From NCBI GenBank assembly GCA_965661055.1, contig CBFICS010000006.1:62001-126000 (forward strand): DNA of 64,000 bases, given 5' to 3'. Within the stretch, counting starts at the first letter, position 1. Each line of letters starts with the position of its first letter. Positions 1 to 7,294 of the stretch are shown here, one piece after another. This DNA comes from CBFHSF01 sp965661055 (GTDB lineage Bacteria; Bacteroidota; Bacteroidia; Flavobacteriales; Schleiferiaceae). The notes beneath the pieces were generated by a model, which had not been told where the DNA came from, made no database searches, and saw only the letters and a program-made list of their open reading frames with translations. Both the position numbers and the translations under genes were made by a program.

Positions 1-2
1 GC

Positions 3-77
3 CAGATTAAAGAAAAGGCGATCAGAAGGTTAAAACATACTTCTCGATCAAAAATTTTAAAAACCTATTTAGGATAA
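3..77 (+). CDS. rpoD: RNA polymerase primary sigma factor, C-terminal end (partial)
   Basis: Only the last 24 codons and the TAA stop are inside the window; the gene enters from the left edge. The readable tail, QIKEKAIRRLKHTSRSKILK followed by TYLG, has the character of the end of region 4.2 of the Bacteroidota housekeeping sigma factor, where the -35-recognition helix is followed by a short basic tail ending in YLG. The assignment rests on this short tail alone. A strong terminator follows seven bases after the stop, which fits the end of a transcription unit. Confidence 0.75.
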   Translation, partial: QIKEKAIRRLKHTSRSKILKTYLG

Positions 78-83
78 TATTTT

Positions 84-109
84 GCCCCGCTTTTGCGGGG
101 CTTTTTTTT
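84..109 (+). terminator. Intrinsic terminator after the sigma factor gene
   Basis: GCCCCGC and GCGGGGC pair perfectly over seven bases around a TTTT loop and are followed by eight T. It closes the upstream unit. The promoter box of the next gene begins on the last T of the run. Confidence 0.93.
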
Positions 110-116
110 ACCTTTG
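109..116 (+). promoter_or_regulatory. -7 promoter box of rpe (TACCTTTG)
   Basis: This is an exact match to the Bacteroidota -7 consensus TAnnTTTG, ending 18 bases before the rpe ATG. It starts in the T-run of the preceding terminator, so terminator and promoter are fused end to end. I see no clear TTG -33 element at the right distance. Confidence 0.7.
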
Positions 117-134
117 CTTTAAACTTAAAGAAAC

Positions 135-785
135 ATGTCTCACCTAATTGCTCCCTCAATACTAGCCGCAGATTTTGCAAACCTTCAAAAGGATTCAGAA
201 ATGGTAAATGAATCTGCTGCCGATTGGTTTCATATTGATGTTATGGATGGTGTATTTGTACCGAACATTTCTTTTGGTATGCCAGTTATTGAAGCCATTA
301 AAAGACATGCAAAAAAAACGATGGATGTGCATTTAATGATTGTACAGCCTGAACGTTACATTGCTCAATTTAAAAAGGTTGGTGCAGACATCTTGACGGT
401 TCATTACGAAGCGTCAACCCATTTACACAGAACGCTTCAAGAGATTAAAAATCATGATATGCAGGCAGGTGTGGCACTAAATCCACATACACCTGTTTCT
501 GTTTTAAAAGATGTGATAAAGGATATAGACTTAGTATGCCTTATGTCGGTAAACCCTGGTTTTGGAGGGCAGTCTTTTATTGAAAACACCTACAACAAGG
601 TCGTTGAATTGAAAAAAATTATTTCCGATGCCGGAGCTCAAACCAAAATAGAAATTGATGGGGGAGTTTCAACCGCTAATGCAAAAAAATTAATTGATGC
701 AGGTGCAGATGTTCTGGTTGCAGGAAGTTTTGTTTTCAATTCTGAAAATCCAATCCAAACGATTCAAGAGCTTAAAAGCATATAA
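135..785 (+). CDS. rpe: Ribulose-phosphate 3-epimerase
   Basis: This cytosolic enzyme interconverts ribulose-5-phosphate and xylulose-5-phosphate in the pentose phosphate pathway. The 216 residues form one TIM-barrel domain of normal length. The metal and catalytic positions of the family are visible: H33 and D35 in HIDVMDG, H66 in DVHLMI and D175 in EIDGGV. The phosphate-binding loop is seen in VNPGFGGQSF (residues 139-148). The ATG lies 18 bases after a TAnnTTTG box, which supports the chosen start. An ABC exporter pair follows after a 78-base gap. Confidence 0.96.
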   Translation: MSHLIAPSILAADFANLQKDSEMVNESAADWFHIDVMDGVFVPNISFGMPVIEAIKRHAKKTMDVHLMIVQPERYIAQFKKVGADILTVHYEASTHLHRTLQEIKNHDMQAGVALNPHTPVSVLKDVIKDIDLVCLMSVNPGFGGQSFIENTYNKVVELKKIISDAGAQTKIEIDGGVSTANAKKLIDAGADVLVAGSFVFNSENPIQTIQELKSI

Positions 786-863
786 ATATTGGTTAAAAGC
801 CGCTTTACCTCTTGATGTATTTTGTAATTTAAAGCCATAAAAACTAAGGCTTACAATTACTCT

Positions 864-1781
864 ATGCATCAAAATACCATTGAGGCTATAAATGTGTCTA
901 AATCCTACCAAAAGCACATTGCCCTTGACAATTTATCTGTACAAATTCCCAAAGGGTCTATCTACGGACTTTTAGGACCTAATGGAGCTGGAAAGACCAC
1001 CTTTATCAGGCTATTAAATCAAATTACCGCTCCAGATTCTGGCGAAATTTTATTTGACGGAAAGCAACTAAAACCATCTGATATTCAGAGAATTGGATAC
1101 CTTCCTGAAGAGCGTGGTCTCTACAAAAAAATGAAGGTGGGTGAACAATCTTTATACTTGGCAAAACTTAAAGGACTCTCTGACGCTGAGGCAAAGAGAA
1201 AATTAAAATATTGGTTTGAAAAGTTTGAAATCGCTCAGTGGTGGAACAAAAAAATTGAAGAACTTTCTAAAGGTATGGCGCAAAAAATTCAATTTGTCAC
1301 TACAGTTCTTCACGAACCAGAGCTTTTAATTTTTGACGAACCGTTCTCTGGGTTTGATCCCATCAACACAAATCTTATTAAGAGTGAAATTCAAGAGTTA
1401 AAGAAAAAAGGTGCAACCATAATATTCTCTACTCATAGAATGGAAAGTGTTGAAGAAATTTGTGACCACATTGCTCTGATTAACAAATCCAAAAAAATTC
1501 TTGAAGGCCCGGTAGCATCCATAAAAAATGAATTCAGGACCAACCGATACGAAGTTTCTGGCATACCCGCAACCGAACCCCTGAACCTTCCGGAAGCCAT
1601 TAGTCAAGAGTCAATAAAGTCTTCTAATGGTATCATGAACTTAACCTTTAAAATTGAGGATGGAATTGGTCCTAATGATCTTTTGAAGATTTTAATTCCA
1701 CAAATGGAAATCCATGATTTCAACGAGGTTATTCCGTCAGTTAATGACATTTTCATTCAAAAAGTTCAAGGAAATAAGTAA
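864..1781 (+). CDS. ABC transporter ATP-binding protein (NatA-like exporter)
   Basis: This is the ATPase of an ABC-2 type exporter and should energise the permease encoded six bases downstream. The Walker A GPNGAGKT is at residues 38-45, the signature motif is the unusual LSKGMAQ (134-140) instead of LSGGQ, the Walker B LLIFDEP is at 154-160, and the switch histidine is H191. Roughly 80 C-terminal residues form the accessory domain common in this subfamily. The substrate cannot be read from sequence. It pairs with a NatB-like permease, so I do not call it the GldA partner of the GldFG proteins encoded near 60 kb. Confidence 0.9.
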   Translation: MHQNTIEAINVSKSYQKHIALDNLSVQIPKGSIYGLLGPNGAGKTTFIRLLNQITAPDSGEILFDGKQLKPSDIQRIGYLPEERGLYKKMKVGEQSLYLAKLKGLSDAEAKRKLKYWFEKFEIAQWWNKKIEELSKGMAQKIQFVTTVLHEPELLIFDEPFSGFDPINTNLIKSEIQELKKKGATIIFSTHRMESVEEICDHIALINKSKKILEGPVASIKNEFRTNRYEVSGIPATEPLNLPEAISQESIKSSNGIMNLTFKIEDGIGPNDLLKILIPQMEIHDFNEVIPSVNDIFIQKVQGNK

Positions 1782-1787
1782 CAGAAT

Positions 1788-3116
1788 ATGAACAAGATAT
1801 TACTCATAATTCAGCGCGAATTTTTATCAAGGGTGAAAAAGAAAACCTTTGTAATCATGACCATTTTAGGTCCTATTTTGTTTGCAGGCCTTATGATTGC
1901 TCCCGCCCTATTGGCGAGCTTACCAGAAGGTCCTAAAAGAATATTAGTTCTTGACCAGGCTTATATTCTTGATTTTGACAAAGGAACTAATGAATATAAA
2001 TTTGACTACCTACCGCCCAAGGAATTAGACTTTGATGCGGCAAAAAAGGTTTTTGAAGAATCAGATCACGATGCCTTCCTCTTTATTCCTCTTTCAGAGT
2101 CTGGCGCCCTAGATTACATTCAAAGAAACTCTCAGTTGATTGCTAAAAAGAATGTTTCTCTGTCTATGGATGGATTTATTAGCAAACGAATTGAAAAAAA
2201 CATTTCAAACCAATTGCTTTTAGACCTAGGCGTAAACCCTGAAGTGGTTGCCCAAGTGAAGCCCAATGTATCTCTAAAAAAATTCTCTCTGGGAGATGAC
2301 GATAATGAGGGTAAGGTTGAAGAGAGCAATACGGAGATAAAAATGGCCATAGGTTTTGGCACAGGATTTTTAATTTACTTCTTTATTTTCCTCTACTCAT
2401 CACAAGTAATGAGAGGGGTAATTGAAGAAAAATCTAATAGAATTGTTGAAGTAATTATTAGTTCTGTTAGACCTTTTCAATTAATGATGGGAAAAATAAT
2501 TGGTATTGGATCTGTAGGAATTCTTCAGTTTTTAATTTGGGTATTCTTAAGTTTTGGGTTGTACGGTGTAGCTAGCACGTATTTCTTAAAAGATAAAATG
2601 GATACAACAACCATCATGGAAGCTCAACAAAACATGCCAAATGGCGGAGATGTTCCTCAGCTTCTACAAATTCAAGAAAGTGTAGCTAACATTAATTTTC
2701 CACTTGTATTAACGGCCTTTTTAATATTTTTCTTGGGAGGTTATTTCTTGTATGGATCATTATTTGCCGCGGTAGGATCTGCTGTTGATAATGAAACCGA
2801 TACTCAGCAGTTTATGCTGCCCATAACCCTTCCGCTAATCCTTGGTATCGTGTTGGCAACCAATGTTATTGAAAATCCGGATGGCCCCATTGCGTTTTGG
2901 TTTTCAATGATACCACTCACCTCACCTATCGTCATGATGATTCGAATTCCTTTTGGTGTACCAATGTGGGAACTAGCACTGAGCATTGCCCTTTTAGTAG
3001 GTGGATTTATACTCACCACATGGATGGCTGGAAAAATTTACCGCACAGGCATATTGATGTATGGAAAAAAAGTATCTTATAAGGAACTTTATAAATGGTT
3101 AAAGTACAAAGGGTAA
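1788..3116 (+). CDS. ABC-2 family transporter permease (NatB-like)
   Basis: This inner-membrane permease partners the ATPase just upstream. Its 442 residues show one N-terminal membrane helix (about 20-45), a large extracytoplasmic region (about 50-185) and then about five membrane helices to the C-terminus, the layout of NatB/ABC2_membrane_3 exporters. The segment RGVIEEKSNRIVEVIISSVR after the second helix is the conserved cytoplasmic motif of the family. The substrate is unknown; sodium export is known for the Bacillus NatAB pair but cannot be assumed here. Confidence 0.88.
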   Translation: MNKILLIIQREFLSRVKKKTFVIMTILGPILFAGLMIAPALLASLPEGPKRILVLDQAYILDFDKGTNEYKFDYLPPKELDFDAAKKVFEESDHDAFLFIPLSESGALDYIQRNSQLIAKKNVSLSMDGFISKRIEKNISNQLLLDLGVNPEVVAQVKPNVSLKKFSLGDDDNEGKVEESNTEIKMAIGFGTGFLIYFFIFLYSSQVMRGVIEEKSNRIVEVIISSVRPFQLMMGKIIGIGSVGILQFLIWVFLSFGLYGVASTYFLKDKMDTTTIMEAQQNMPNGGDVPQLLQIQESVANINFPLVLTAFLIFFLGGYFLYGSLFAAVGSAVDNETDTQQFMLPITLPLILGIVLATNVIENPDGPIAFWFSMIPLTSPIVMMIRIPFGVPMWELALSIALLVGGFILTTWMAGKIYRTGILMYGKKVSYKELYKWLKYKG

Positions 3117-3117
3117 A

Positions 3118-3981
3118 ATGAGCTTAAAAGAGTTTTTAGAATTCAACATCTTTGAGTACAATGATGTAAAGTTTCAAATTGGTGATGTTATTGAATTAGC
3201 CATTTTAATTATAGCTACCAAGGTTATAATGTGGGCTTTTTCAAAATACATTGGCCGTAAAATAAAAAAACACTCTATTGACCAGGGCAAGGGTCATGCT
3301 ATTACCCAAATCTTAACCTATTTTTTATATACCGTAGCTATTGTCATAGGAATGGATATCATCGGTATTAATGTCACGGCCCTATTAATTGGTTCTTCTG
3401 CCCTTTTTGTAGGTTTAGGACTTGGACTTCAAGACACGTTTAAGGATTTCGTTTCGGGTATGGTATTATTAGTTGAACGCAGTGTATCTGCGGGAGATAT
3501 TATTGAAATAAATGCCTTGGTGGGAAGAGTTAAAGAAGTAAGGCTGCGAACCACTTTAGTGGAAACTAGAGAAGACATTATCATTGTAATTCCAAACTCT
3601 AAACTAATAAATGACAATGTCATTAACTGGTCGCAGAATAGAGAGGCTACAAGGTTTTCTGTTTCTGTAGGTGTTGCCTATGGAAGTGACACAAGTATCA
3701 TTAAAGAACTTTTGATACAAGCCGCCAAAGAACACAACATGATTGCAAATGAACCAGAGCCTAGTGTCTTTTTTGAAGAATTTGGCGACAGTTCATTGAA
3801 CTTTAAACTTCTATTTTATTCTCATTACCTCTTTAGAATTGAAAGAGTAAAAAGTGATTTGAGGTTTTCTATTGATCAGAAGTTTAGAGAAAATAACGTT
3901 ACCATTCCTTTCCCACAAAGAGATTTATGGGTTAAACAATGGCCAAACAATCCAAAGTTAGATGAGGATAGCAATTCTTGA
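3118..3981 (+). CDS. Small-conductance mechanosensitive channel family protein (MscS)
   Basis: This inner-membrane channel should open under membrane tension and release solutes during osmotic downshock. The 287 residues have three predicted membrane helices (about 20-45, 60-80, 85-115). The pore-lining helix and start of the beta domain read as a glycine-rich stretch followed by LQDTFKDFVSGMVLLVERSV. A soluble cage domain follows. The ATG begins one base after the stop of the permease gene, and its end overlaps the next gene by 20 bases. A second, larger MscS-type gene lies at 10.8 kb. Confidence 0.92.
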   Translation: MSLKEFLEFNIFEYNDVKFQIGDVIELAILIIATKVIMWAFSKYIGRKIKKHSIDQGKGHAITQILTYFLYTVAIVIGMDIIGINVTALLIGSSALFVGLGLGLQDTFKDFVSGMVLLVERSVSAGDIIEINALVGRVKEVRLRTTLVETREDIIIVIPNSKLINDNVINWSQNREATRFSVSVGVAYGSDTSIIKELLIQAAKEHNMIANEPEPSVFFEEFGDSSLNFKLLFYSHYLFRIERVKSDLRFSIDQKFRENNVTIPFPQRDLWVKQWPNNPKLDEDSNS

Positions 3982-4897
3982 TTTAGGTTCAAACACCTTT
4001 AATCTAAAAGTGTTTGAAGATACCAATGACCAAATCATATTCAATGATAAAATCCCAGTAAAACTTTTAAAAGGCAACGCCAACAATGACTCTATCACAA
4101 ATGAAGCAAAAGATAGAGCCATTCAAGCACTAAAGGTTCATAAAAAAACCATAAGTAACCTTGGAGTAGAAAAAGGATTTGCTTTTGCAACCTCTGCCAT
4201 AAGAAGCACCCAAAACGGTGGTGAATTAGTAGATCAAATTTATTCTGAGTTAGGCATAAAGGTTCATGTTATTGACGGACAACAAGAGGCCCAATTTATT
4301 TTTGAAGGAGTAAAAAAAGCAGTTTCTGTAGAGTCAGGATTAATTGTTGACATTGGTGGAGGCTCTACTGAGTTGGTCTATATTGATAATTATTATTTTA
4401 GTTGGGGAGAAAGCTACTTGTTAGGGGTCGGAAGAATTTTAGAGAAATTCAACTTTTCAAATCCTGCGAAAGCAGAACAGTTTGAAAATTTAAAAACCCA
4501 TTTAGATGAACAGTGGGGCTCATTACCACAATCACTAAATCATTCCACAATAAATACCCTTATCGGATCTTCTGGTTCTTTTGACACCCTATATGACTTG
4601 GTAGCCTCAAAAAACAACACGCCTTTATTGAGTGAAGAACAAGTAAGAGGAGAGATCTTAGTAGAAGACATTCTACATTTTGAAAAGCTTCTCAAATTCA
4701 TGACAACTGAGGAGCGTTTAAACGTTCCGGGTATGCTTGAGATGAGGGCTGAAATGATGCATGTCTCTGTGTTCCTAATGGCGTATTTGATTAGAAAATT
4801 CTCAGTAAAAAAGGTACTTTTATCTACCTACGCCTTAAAAGAGGGAGTAATTGAAGAAATAAAAAATAAGCAAAGTAAATGGCAACCATCCTTTTAA
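3962..4897 (+). CDS. Ppx/GppA phosphatase family protein
   Basis: This protein belongs to the exopolyphosphatase / pppGpp phosphohydrolase family, with an actin-like ASKHA fold. The phosphate-1 loop is seen in ILDLGSNTFNLKVF (residues 4-17) and the second glycine-rich loop in IVDIGGGSTELVYI (about 122-135). At 311 residues it has only the two ASKHA domains and lacks the C-terminal HD-like domain of full-length Ppx. It overlaps the MscS gene by 20 bases and the sigma-54 regulator by 19, so the three are probably co-translated. Polyphosphate versus pppGpp specificity cannot be decided. Confidence 0.9.
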   Translation: MRIAILDLGSNTFNLKVFEDTNDQIIFNDKIPVKLLKGNANNDSITNEAKDRAIQALKVHKKTISNLGVEKGFAFATSAIRSTQNGGELVDQIYSELGIKVHVIDGQQEAQFIFEGVKKAVSVESGLIVDIGGGSTELVYIDNYYFSWGESYLLGVGRILEKFNFSNPAKAEQFENLKTHLDEQWGSLPQSLNHSTINTLIGSSGSFDTLYDLVASKNNTPLLSEEQVRGEILVEDILHFEKLLKFMTTEERLNVPGMLEMRAEMMHVSVFLMAYLIRKFSVKKVLLSTYALKEGVIEEIKNKQSKWQPSF

Positions 4898-6039
4898 TTG
4901 AAGACGAAAAAGCCATCAGAAACGTCCTTAAGTCTATTCTTACCGAAGAAGACAAATCGTTAGAAGTCCTAGAAGCTGAAAACGGAAAGAAAGGACTTGA
5001 AATTTTAGAAAATCAGTCAGTGGACCTTACATTTTGTGATATTAAAATGCCTGGCATGGATGGCATTGAAGTTCTTGAAACCATAATGAATAAAGGTATC
5101 GACACGCAAGTGGTTATGATTTCTGGTCATGGAGATATTGAGACTGCGGTTGACTGCATAAAAAAAGGAGCTTTTGATTATATCTCTAAGCCGCCAGACC
5201 TAAATAGATTATTACAAACGGTTAGGTTAGGACTAGATAAAAACACTCTAGTAAAAGAGAATAAGACCCTAAAAAAGAAAATAAGTTCACAATATGAACT
5301 CATTGGTTCAGGAGCTGCCTTAACTCAAATCAAAAACCTTATTGACAAGGTGGCGCCTACTGACGCTCGTGTTTTTATTACGGGTCCAAATGGTTCTGGT
5401 AAGGAATTAATAGCTCATCAAATTCACCAAAAAAGCGAAAGATCCAAAGCTCCGATGATTGAGCTCAACTGTGCTGCCATTCCTTCTGAATTAATAGAAA
5501 GTGAATTGTTTGGACATGTGAAAGGAGCGTTTACCTCAGCCGTTAAGGATAGAAAGGGAAAATTTGAACTTGCCCATGGGGGCACATTATTTTTAGACGA
5601 GATAGGCGACATGAGTCTTTCTGCGCAAGCAAAGGTTCTGCGAGCACTCCAAGAAAATAAAATTACACCGGTAGGTGGTGATAAAGAAATATCAGTAAAT
5701 ACAAGAATCATTGCTGCGACCAATAAAAATGTCAAAAAAGAAGTAGAAGAAGGGAAATTTCGTGAAGACCTTTATCACAGACTTAGCGTAATTCTCATCG
5801 AAGTTCCGGCATTGGCTGAACGGACTGAAGACATTGCTGAGCTAACCCATCATTTTTCTGCAAAAATCGCTAAAGAACATGGCGTACCCGAAAAAACCTT
5901 TAAACCAGATGCAATAAAAGCATTAGAAAAACATCCTTGGACAGGTAACATCAGAGAGTTTAGAAATGTCATTGAACGCCTTTACATTCTATGTGGAGAG
6001 GAAATTAAATCAAATGACATTGAAACTCATCTGCGATAA
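4879..6039 (+). CDS. Sigma-54-dependent response regulator lacking a DNA-binding domain
   Basis: The receiver domain (about 4-118) has the phosphoacceptor D54 in FCDIKMPGMDG and conserved K104. The AAA+ domain (about 140-365) has Walker A GPNGSGKE (169-176), Walker B GGTLFLDEIGD (234-244) and REDLYHRL (295-302). The sigma-54 contact loop reads GAFTSA (216-221) instead of GAFTGA. The protein ends at residue 386, just after the AAA+ lid, so the Fis-type helix-turn-helix usual in NtrC proteins is missing. It probably acts on RpoN holoenzyme without binding an enhancer, or through a partner. No histidine kinase gene is adjacent. Confidence 0.92.
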   Translation: MATILLIEDEKAIRNVLKSILTEEDKSLEVLEAENGKKGLEILENQSVDLTFCDIKMPGMDGIEVLETIMNKGIDTQVVMISGHGDIETAVDCIKKGAFDYISKPPDLNRLLQTVRLGLDKNTLVKENKTLKKKISSQYELIGSGAALTQIKNLIDKVAPTDARVFITGPNGSGKELIAHQIHQKSERSKAPMIELNCAAIPSELIESELFGHVKGAFTSAVKDRKGKFELAHGGTLFLDEIGDMSLSAQAKVLRALQENKITPVGGDKEISVNTRIIAATNKNVKKEVEEGKFREDLYHRLSVILIEVPALAERTEDIAELTHHFSAKIAKEHGVPEKTFKPDAIKALEKHPWTGNIREFRNVIERLYILCGEEIKSNDIETHLR

Positions 6040-6074
6040 ACAAAAAATAGTACCTTATTAAAAAAATAAAAACC

Positions 6075-6995
6075 ATGAATCCTATTTATATTGGCCTTAT
6101 TATTCTGATAGTCATTTTAGCCTTATCAGTTTTTACCGTTAAACAACAAACAGCCATAATCATTGAAAGGCTTGGAAAGTTTAATTCTATTAGAAACCCA
6201 GGACTCCAATTTAAAATTCCATTTATTGATCGTCAAGCGGGAAAAGTCACTTTAAAAATTCAACAATTAGATGTAATGGTTGAAACCAAAACCTTAGACG
6301 ATGTATTCGTTGGATTAAAAGTTTCGGTTCAATACTACATTTTGAAGGATTCTATTTATGACGCTTTTTACAAATTAGAAAATCCGTCTGATCAAATTAC
6401 TTCATACATTTTTGATACGGTTAGAGCTGAAGTCCCCAAATTAAAATTAGACGATGTTTTTGTAAGAAAAGATGATATAGCCATTGCTATCAAAAGAGAA
6501 CTTGAGGAGGCCATGAAGTCTTACGGTTATGGAATTATTAAAGCTTTAGTTACTGATATTGACCCTGACCATGAGGTAAAGGCTGCTATGAACCGCATTA
6601 ATGCGGCTGAAAGAACTAAAGTTGCTGCCGAGTTTGAGGCGGAAGCAGAAAAAATTAGAATTGTAGCCAAAGCAAAGGCTGAAGCAGAAAGCAAAGCATT
6701 GCAAGGCCAAGGTATTGCTGATCAAAGAAGAAATATTGCCAAAGGACTTGAAGACTCTGTAGAAATGCTGAACAACACAGGAATTGCTCCGCAAGAAGCA
6801 TCGGCCCTAATTGTGATTACTCAGCATTATGACACTCTTCAGGCAGTTGGTGAAAAAACAAATTCTAATATGATTTTGATGCCAAATGCACCCTCAGCAG
6901 CAAGTGACATGCTTACTCAATTGATCACTTCTATGACCACGGCAGCCGAAATGAACAATATGAAAAAGAAAAGTTCTCCGGCAAAAGAAAAATAA
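6075..6995 (+). CDS. SPFH/Band 7 (stomatin-like) membrane protein
   Basis: The protein has one N-terminal membrane helix (about 4-22), an SPFH domain (about 25-200) beginning with the typical KQQTAIIIERLGKFN, and an Ala/Glu-rich helical segment (about 190-240) expected to drive oligomerisation. It resembles QmcA/stomatin proteins, which form large membrane assemblies linked in other bacteria to FtsH control and membrane microdomains. No NfeD partner is adjacent; the next gene encodes a small acidic protein. At 306 residues it has the normal length. The function here is inferred from family only. Confidence 0.9.
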   Translation: MNPIYIGLIILIVILALSVFTVKQQTAIIIERLGKFNSIRNPGLQFKIPFIDRQAGKVTLKIQQLDVMVETKTLDDVFVGLKVSVQYYILKDSIYDAFYKLENPSDQITSYIFDTVRAEVPKLKLDDVFVRKDDIAIAIKRELEEAMKSYGYGIIKALVTDIDPDHEVKAAMNRINAAERTKVAAEFEAEAEKIRIVAKAKAEAESKALQGQGIADQRRNIAKGLEDSVEMLNNTGIAPQEASALIVITQHYDTLQAVGEKTNSNMILMPNAPSAASDMLTQLITSMTTAAEMNNMKKKSSPAKEK

Positions 6996-6998
6996 ATC

Positions 6999-7006
6999 TA
7001 CCTTTG
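6999..7006 (+). promoter_or_regulatory. -7 promoter box of the small acidic protein gene (TACCTTTG)
   Basis: This exact TAnnTTTG match ends 18 bases before the ATG at 7025, the same geometry as at rpe. Its last three bases are an in-frame TTG (7004-7006), which therefore should not be taken as the start codon. Confidence 0.65.
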
Positions 7007-7024
7007 ACCAAAATTAAGAAGATT

Positions 7025-7258
7025 ATGATTCCTAAGTTTCTAGTAGGCGATAACACTGACACTCCGGATGCGGTTTACATCATTCATACCGAATACCCAA
7101 GGTTTGTTTTAAATCTTGAAAACGACGAAGTAGAATGGTTTGATGATTTAGAAGGAGAAAACGAAGAAGAAGCAACATCTGAAGTCGCCAACTTAATTGA
7201 ACAGGCAGAAGAATTTTATCAACGAGAAGTAGAAAGGTACGAAGGATTAGATAGCTAA
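7025..7258 (+). CDS. Small acidic protein of unknown function
   Basis: I do not recognise this 77-residue protein. It begins MIPKFLVGDNTDTPDA, includes YIIHTEYPRFVLNLEND and ends in a strongly acidic, Glu-rich C-terminal half (about 40-77) that is probably helical. It has no signal peptide or membrane helix, so it is likely cytosolic. I chose the ATG at 7025 over an in-frame TTG at 7004 because that TTG lies inside a TAnnTTTG promoter box. It sits nine bases or more after the SPFH gene and is followed directly by a strong terminator. Confidence 0.78.
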   Translation: MIPKFLVGDNTDTPDAVYIIHTEYPRFVLNLENDEVEWFDDLEGENEEEATSEVANLIEQAEEFYQREVERYEGLDS

Positions 7259-7262
7259 TACA

Positions 7263-7294
7263 AATCCCCGTCTTCTCAGACGGGGATTTTTTTT
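7263..7294 (+). terminator. Intrinsic terminator abutting the MATE start codon
   Basis: AATCCCCGTC and GACGGGGATT pair perfectly over ten bases around a TTCTCA loop, followed by a run of eight T (7287-7294). The next base, 7295, is the A of the MATE ATG. It terminates the SPFH/acidic protein unit and leaves no room for a MATE promoter downstream of it. Confidence 0.92.

Noticed and set aside
864..1781. GldA, the ATPase partner of GldFG
   Set aside because: It lies next to its own NatB-like permease and about 60 kb from gldFG; it could only be GldA if phylogeny showed so.
5424..5735. Antisense open frame of 103 residues inside the sigma-54 regulator
   Set aside because: It overlaps the most conserved part of the AAA+ domain and has no family features; it is a mirror frame.
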